Shown in pieces: positions 61,203-64,000 of a stretch of DNA of 64,000 nt; positions within the stretch are counted from its first letter, which is position 1; each line of letters opens with the position of its first letter. The stretch lies in assembly GCA_020637595.1 (NCBI GenBank), contig JACKKE010000003.1, positions 124,001 to 188,000 of the forward strand, given 5' to 3'. The notes under the pieces are model-generated. The model ran no database searches. It had not been told where the DNA came from and was given only the letters and a program-made list of their open reading frames with translations. This DNA is from Rhodobacter sp. GTDB lineage: Bacteria; Pseudomonadota; Alphaproteobacteria; Rhodobacterales; Rhodobacteraceae. The translations under genes were made by a program, and so were the position numbers.

Positions 61203-63619
61203 CACACCAGCCCCTCCGACATGTCGCCGTCCTGCCGCGAGGTCGCGCCGGCCGCCGACGATTGGGCGATGGCGGCACGCAGCATCGACACCGGACGCCC
61301 GGTCGGCGGCGGGTCGAAGGCCTCGCCAAAGGCCAGCAGGTGCGCGGGTTGGCTCTCGACCTGGATGACGTCGCTTTCACGGGCCCGCTGGCGCTGCAGG
61401 CGTGCCGGCTCGGCCGCCAGGGCGCTGAGGGTGTTCCAGATGCCACTGAACGACAGGCTCAGCACATAGGCCATACCCCGCAGCAGGCCCATCGTCTTGT
61501 GGCGCTGCGCCCGGATCGCCTCCCACGAAGACGAGTCGCCGAAGATCATGTGTGCCACCGTCTCGCGCACGGTCATCGGCTGCGACGGGTCGAACTTGAC
61601 CCCCAGCGAGACCGAATCCCCCTCGCGGGTCACCGATTTCACCTGCACCCGCACGGCGTTTTCGAGGTGCGGCGACTTGGGGAAATCCGGGGTGAAATAG
61701 AAGGTGTCGCCTTCCTTGAGGGTGATGCCCGTGGACGTGCCGTCGGCATTCGTGCGCGGCCGCAGCACGATGCGGCAGCCGGCGGTCGAGGCATCGACAA
61801 CCGTGCCCTTGAGGAATTCCGGGTTGTCGCTGCCCAGCGCGATCGTCGCCGGCACGCTGACCGGAACGCGGGGCACCGCGCGGCGCTGCTGGCGCTCGGC
61901 CACGGCGCGCAGTGCGGCGCCGACCAGAAGGAAGTTGTAGACCGCCCAGCCGCCCACGACCATGACGATGTTGTGGTCGCCCGGATACATCACCCAGCGA
62001 ACCGCCGCAGCCACCACGCCCAGCAGAGTCAGGGTAAAGATCAGCACCAGCGGCTTGTAGATGGGCGACACGAAATCCTCGATGAGAACCTCGTCCTTGG
62101 CCGTCACGTTGAACTTGGCGCCGCGCGGGTTGTAGATCGTCTTGAAGATCGCGCTCGACAGATAGGGCGCCTGCGCGGTCTCGTAGATCTCCGAGATCAG
62201 CGGCCAGCGCACCCGCCCGTAAAGCGCGTTCTGGATCATAAAGTTCACGGCCATGTAGCTGGTCATGTAGACCGCGACTTCCTCGATCGTGGCGACGAAG
62301 ATCTGCAGGCCGAAGAACAGATACATCAACGGCGCCAGGATGAACGTCATGCGCACCAGCGGGAACAACCAGAACGTCATCGAGTTCAGGTAACACAGCT
62401 TTTGCGTGATGCTGAGACCGCGGTATTTCAGCGGGTTCTTCAGGATCAGCAACTGCATCATCCCGGTCGCCCAGCGGCCGCGCTGTTCGATGAACGAGAC
62501 GAAGGTTTCAGGCTGCAGACCGGCGATCATCGCATGATCGACGTAGAGCGATTTCCAGCCCCGTGCATGAATGCCCAGCGCCGTCTCGGCGTCTTCGGTG
62601 ATGGTATCGCCCGCGAAACCGCCCGCCTCGTCCAGCGCCTTGCGCCGCAGCACCGCCGCCGATCCGCAAAAGAACGCCCCGCCCCAGCGGTCCAGACCGC
62701 GGTGGCTGAGGTGATAGAACATCTCGTTCTCCGGCGGGCAATCCTTGCGGAAACCCACGTTGCGGTCGATCGGATCGGGGTTCAGGAAGAAGTGCGGGGT
62801 CTGCACGAGGAACAGCTTGGGGTCCTCGACAAAGAAGCCCACGGTGCGGGCCAGGAAGTCGCGGCTGGGAACGTGGTCGGCGTCGAACACCACCACCAGG
62901 TCGCCATTCAGACGTTCCAGCGCCGCCGACATGTTGCCGGCCTTGGCGTGCTCGTTGCGCGCGCGCGTCGAATAGACGATGCCCAGCTCCTGGCAGAGCT
63001 GGATCAGGTCGCGCCGGCGCTTGCGGGCCTTCTCGGCCACCTCGGGATCTTCGTGATTGCAGCGTTGATCCGTCCCGCCATCATCACACAGCACCACGGT
63101 GCGCTTGCTGGCGGGGTAATGCATGTTCTTCGCCGCGCTCAGCGTGATCGCGAGCATTTCGATGGGCTCGTTATAGGACGGCACCAGGATGTCGACGGTC
63201 GGCAGGTCGCGCGCGGCGACCTTGGGCGGCAACCCGCGCCTGACCGGATCCGCGGTCATAAAGGCCGACAGGAAGAACACGCCGATGGCATAGGTCTCGA
63301 CCGCGAAGAGGATGATCGCGGGAATGAAAGACACCCAGTCCTCGACCGGCGGCAGGGTCTCGGTCGCGCGCCACGCCCAGTAGCGCAGCACCAGCGTCGA
63401 GGCCGTCGCCATCATCGCAAAGCGGGCGACCATGTTGCGGTCGGCAAACGGTTTGAGCAGGGCGACGACGACCACCGCCGCGATGCCCAGCGTTGCCTGA
63501 ACCTGGATCGAAGTTGGAACGCTGACCAATGCCGCCAGCGCCCCGAACAACAGGAGCCAGAGCAGCAGGTTGAGCTTGTCCCCGAGTGAAAGGGCCCGCG
63601 TCCCGATCAATTTGGCCAT
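61202..63619 (-). CDS. bcsA: Cellulose synthase catalytic subunit BcsA (UDP-forming)
   Basis: 805-aa GT2 glycosyltransferase with PilZ domain. It polymerises UDP-glucose into beta-1,4-glucan and extrudes it through its own channel. D179-D180 (UDP site), D246-x-D248, T341-E342-D343 (catalytic base), Q379-R-G-R-W383, and gating loop F503-N-V-T-A-K508. PilZ: R580-x-x-x-R584 and D609-x-S611-x-x-G614, so c-di-GMP activation is expected. About eight membrane helices. All these residue numbers equal those of R. sphaeroides BcsA. Overlaps bcsB by 1 nt and follows a partial bcsN-like gene by 54 nt. Confidence 0.98.
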   Translation of the reverse strand: MAKLIGTRALSLGDKLNLLLWLLLFGALAALVSVPTSIQVQATLGIAAVVVVALLKPFADRNMVARFAMMATASTLVLRYWAWRATETLPPVEDWVSFIPAIILFAVETYAIGVFFLSAFMTADPVRRGLPPKVAARDLPTVDILVPSYNEPIEMLAITLSAAKNMHYPASKRTVVLCDDGGTDQRCNHEDPEVAEKARKRRRDLIQLCQELGIVYSTRARNEHAKAGNMSAALERLNGDLVVVFDADHVPSRDFLARTVGFFVEDPKLFLVQTPHFFLNPDPIDRNVGFRKDCPPENEMFYHLSHRGLDRWGGAFFCGSAAVLRRKALDEAGGFAGDTITEDAETALGIHARGWKSLYVDHAMIAGLQPETFVSFIEQRGRWATGMMQLLILKNPLKYRGLSITQKLCYLNSMTFWLFPLVRMTFILAPLMYLFFGLQIFVATIEEVAVYMTSYMAVNFMIQNALYGRVRWPLISEIYETAQAPYLSSAIFKTIYNPRGAKFNVTAKDEVLIEDFVSPIYKPLVLIFTLTLLGVVAAAVRWVMYPGDHNIVMVVGGWAVYNFLLVGAALRAVAERQQRRAVPRVPVSVPATIALGSDNPEFLKGTVVDASTAGCRIVLRPRTNADGTSTGITLKEGDTFYFTPDFPKSPHLENAVRVQVKSVTREGDSVSLGVKFDPSQPMTVRETVAHMIFGDSSSWEAIRAQRHKTMGLLRGMAYVLSLSFSGIWNTLSALAAEPARLQRQRARESDVIQVESQPAHLLAFGEAFDPPPTGRPVSMLRAAIAQSSAAGATSRQDGDMSEGLV

Positions 63620-63673
63620 TGGTGCGTTTCCCCGTTCAACTCATTCACCCTCGAAAAGAACTCAACCGTCATG

Positions 63674-64000
63674 TCATCCACGCGGCGCAGCGTGCGGCGA
63701 CAAGGTATAGTTGGCGCCACCGATCGCTCCGGTGACCGACAGCGCCCGCTCGCTCACCGGCGCCAGCGCCTGTTCGACCGTGCCGTTGACGCAGTTGCGC
63801 ATCACCACATCGAGGGCGCTGGTGCCGCGCGGCAAGGGGCGTGCGCCAACCCCCAGCCGCCGCAGGACGAGAACGCAGACCGTGCTGGTTCCCAGGGTTT
63901 CGCGCCCGTAGACATAGGTGCCCAGCGCATCCGTGCCCGAATTCAGACTGGACACCGTCAGCCTCTCGAAGGGGGCCGGCAAACCGCCAAACCGGGCCTC
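63674..64000 (-). CDS. Partial gene upstream of bcsA, possibly BcsN-like
   Basis: The last 108 residues of a protein whose 5' end is beyond the window edge; the frame is open to position 64000 with no real start visible. It contains TYVYGRETLGTSTVCVLVLRRLG and a Cys in VMRNCVNGTVEQAL, fitting an exported protein with a C-x17-C spacing. In alphaproteobacterial bcs operons a small lipoprotein gene, bcsN, sits just before bcsA, so this may be its end. The family cannot be confirmed from the fragment. Confidence 0.6.
   Translation of the reverse strand, partial: EARFGGLPAPFERLTVSSLNSGTDALGTYVYGRETLGTSTVCVLVLRRLGVGARPLPRGTSALDVVMRNCVNGTVEQALAPVSERALSVTGAIGGANYTLSPHAAPRG

Noticed and set aside
58932..61469. 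845-codon open frame antisense to bcsB
   Set aside because: Shadow of bcsB; amino-acid composition typical of antisense frames and no recognisable motif.

Overview
The window is 64 kb of high-GC chromosome from a free-living alphaproteobacterium, most likely a member of the Rhodobacteraceae (Rhodobacter/Paracoccus/Roseobacter side). The evidence is the protein content: an L-malyl-CoA/beta-methylmalyl-CoA lyase almost identical in its conserved blocks to the Rhodobacter enzyme, a cellulose synthase whose catalytic residues fall at the same numbers as in R. sphaeroides BcsA, an alphaproteobacterial (fla2-like) flagellar gene set, DUF1467 next to methylmalonyl-CoA epimerase, and CtrA-like boxes in front of motility genes. 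Coding density is high, many neighbours overlap by 1-4 nt, and I see no rRNA, tRNA, CRISPR array, insertion sequence or prophage.

Layout. 1-3 kb: a minus-strand operon for D-glutamate catabolism (dgcN, dgcA) plus a phosphoesterase. 3.2-4.2 kb: mcl1 of the ethylmalonyl-CoA pathway, divergent from dgcN. 4.4-8.3 kb: a GyrI-like protein with its AraC/GyrI regulator, and a DEAD-box RNA helicase with a ten-copy RKPYGDR tail. 8.5-13.4 kb: a small exported protein, a D-2-hydroxyacid dehydrogenase, an SH3-domain protein, and a hybrid histidine kinase with an OmpR-type regulator. 13.9-22.2 kb: flagellar genes in two divergent operons, fliF-fliH-fliN-fliP leftward and fliL-(149 aa)-motE-like-motA-(830 aa) rightward, sharing a 127-nt promoter region with a CtrA-like box. 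22.5-34.3 kb: housekeeping and metabolism (EamA transporter, FtsY, AlkB-like hydroxylase, ArgE, Lrp regulator with class III aminotransferase, Zn-type asparaginase, IalB protein, RlmN, glutathione reductase). 34.4-42.9 kb: hflK-hflC, two small PH-like membrane proteins, a dihydroorotase homologue that has lost its metal ligands, plsY, uvrD and a fatty acid desaturase. 43-48.7 kb: class II glutamine amidotransferase, DUF6356, a second Lrp regulator, and a complete polyamine ABC transporter (potF-G-H-I order). 49.1-54.6 kb: an oxidoreductase/MFS pair, pcaD, nitroreductase, EI24 protein, DUF1467 and methylmalonyl-CoA epimerase. 54.7-64 kb: a CtrA-boxed response regulator and a minus-strand cellulose operon in the order (bcsN-like, cut by the window edge)-bcsA-bcsB-bcsZ-TPR protein.

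How the genes work together. Carbon assimilation by the ethylmalonyl-CoA pathway is represented by mcl1 and epi, about 50 kb apart. Nitrogen-compound use is represented by dgcN/dgcA, the asparaginase, argE, the class III aminotransferase and the polyamine importer. The motile/sessile switch is represented by flagellar genes at one end and a c-di-GMP-controlled cellulose synthase at the other; the CtrA-like boxes at 17169 and 54678 suggest one regulator reaches both areas.

No undescribed defence or mobile system was found. The loci most worth following are the catalytically dead dihydroorotase homologue with its two PH-like neighbours, the 830-aa exported protein co-transcribed with motA, the twin hairpins inside the dgc operon, and the two matching TTAA-N7-TTAG boxes.
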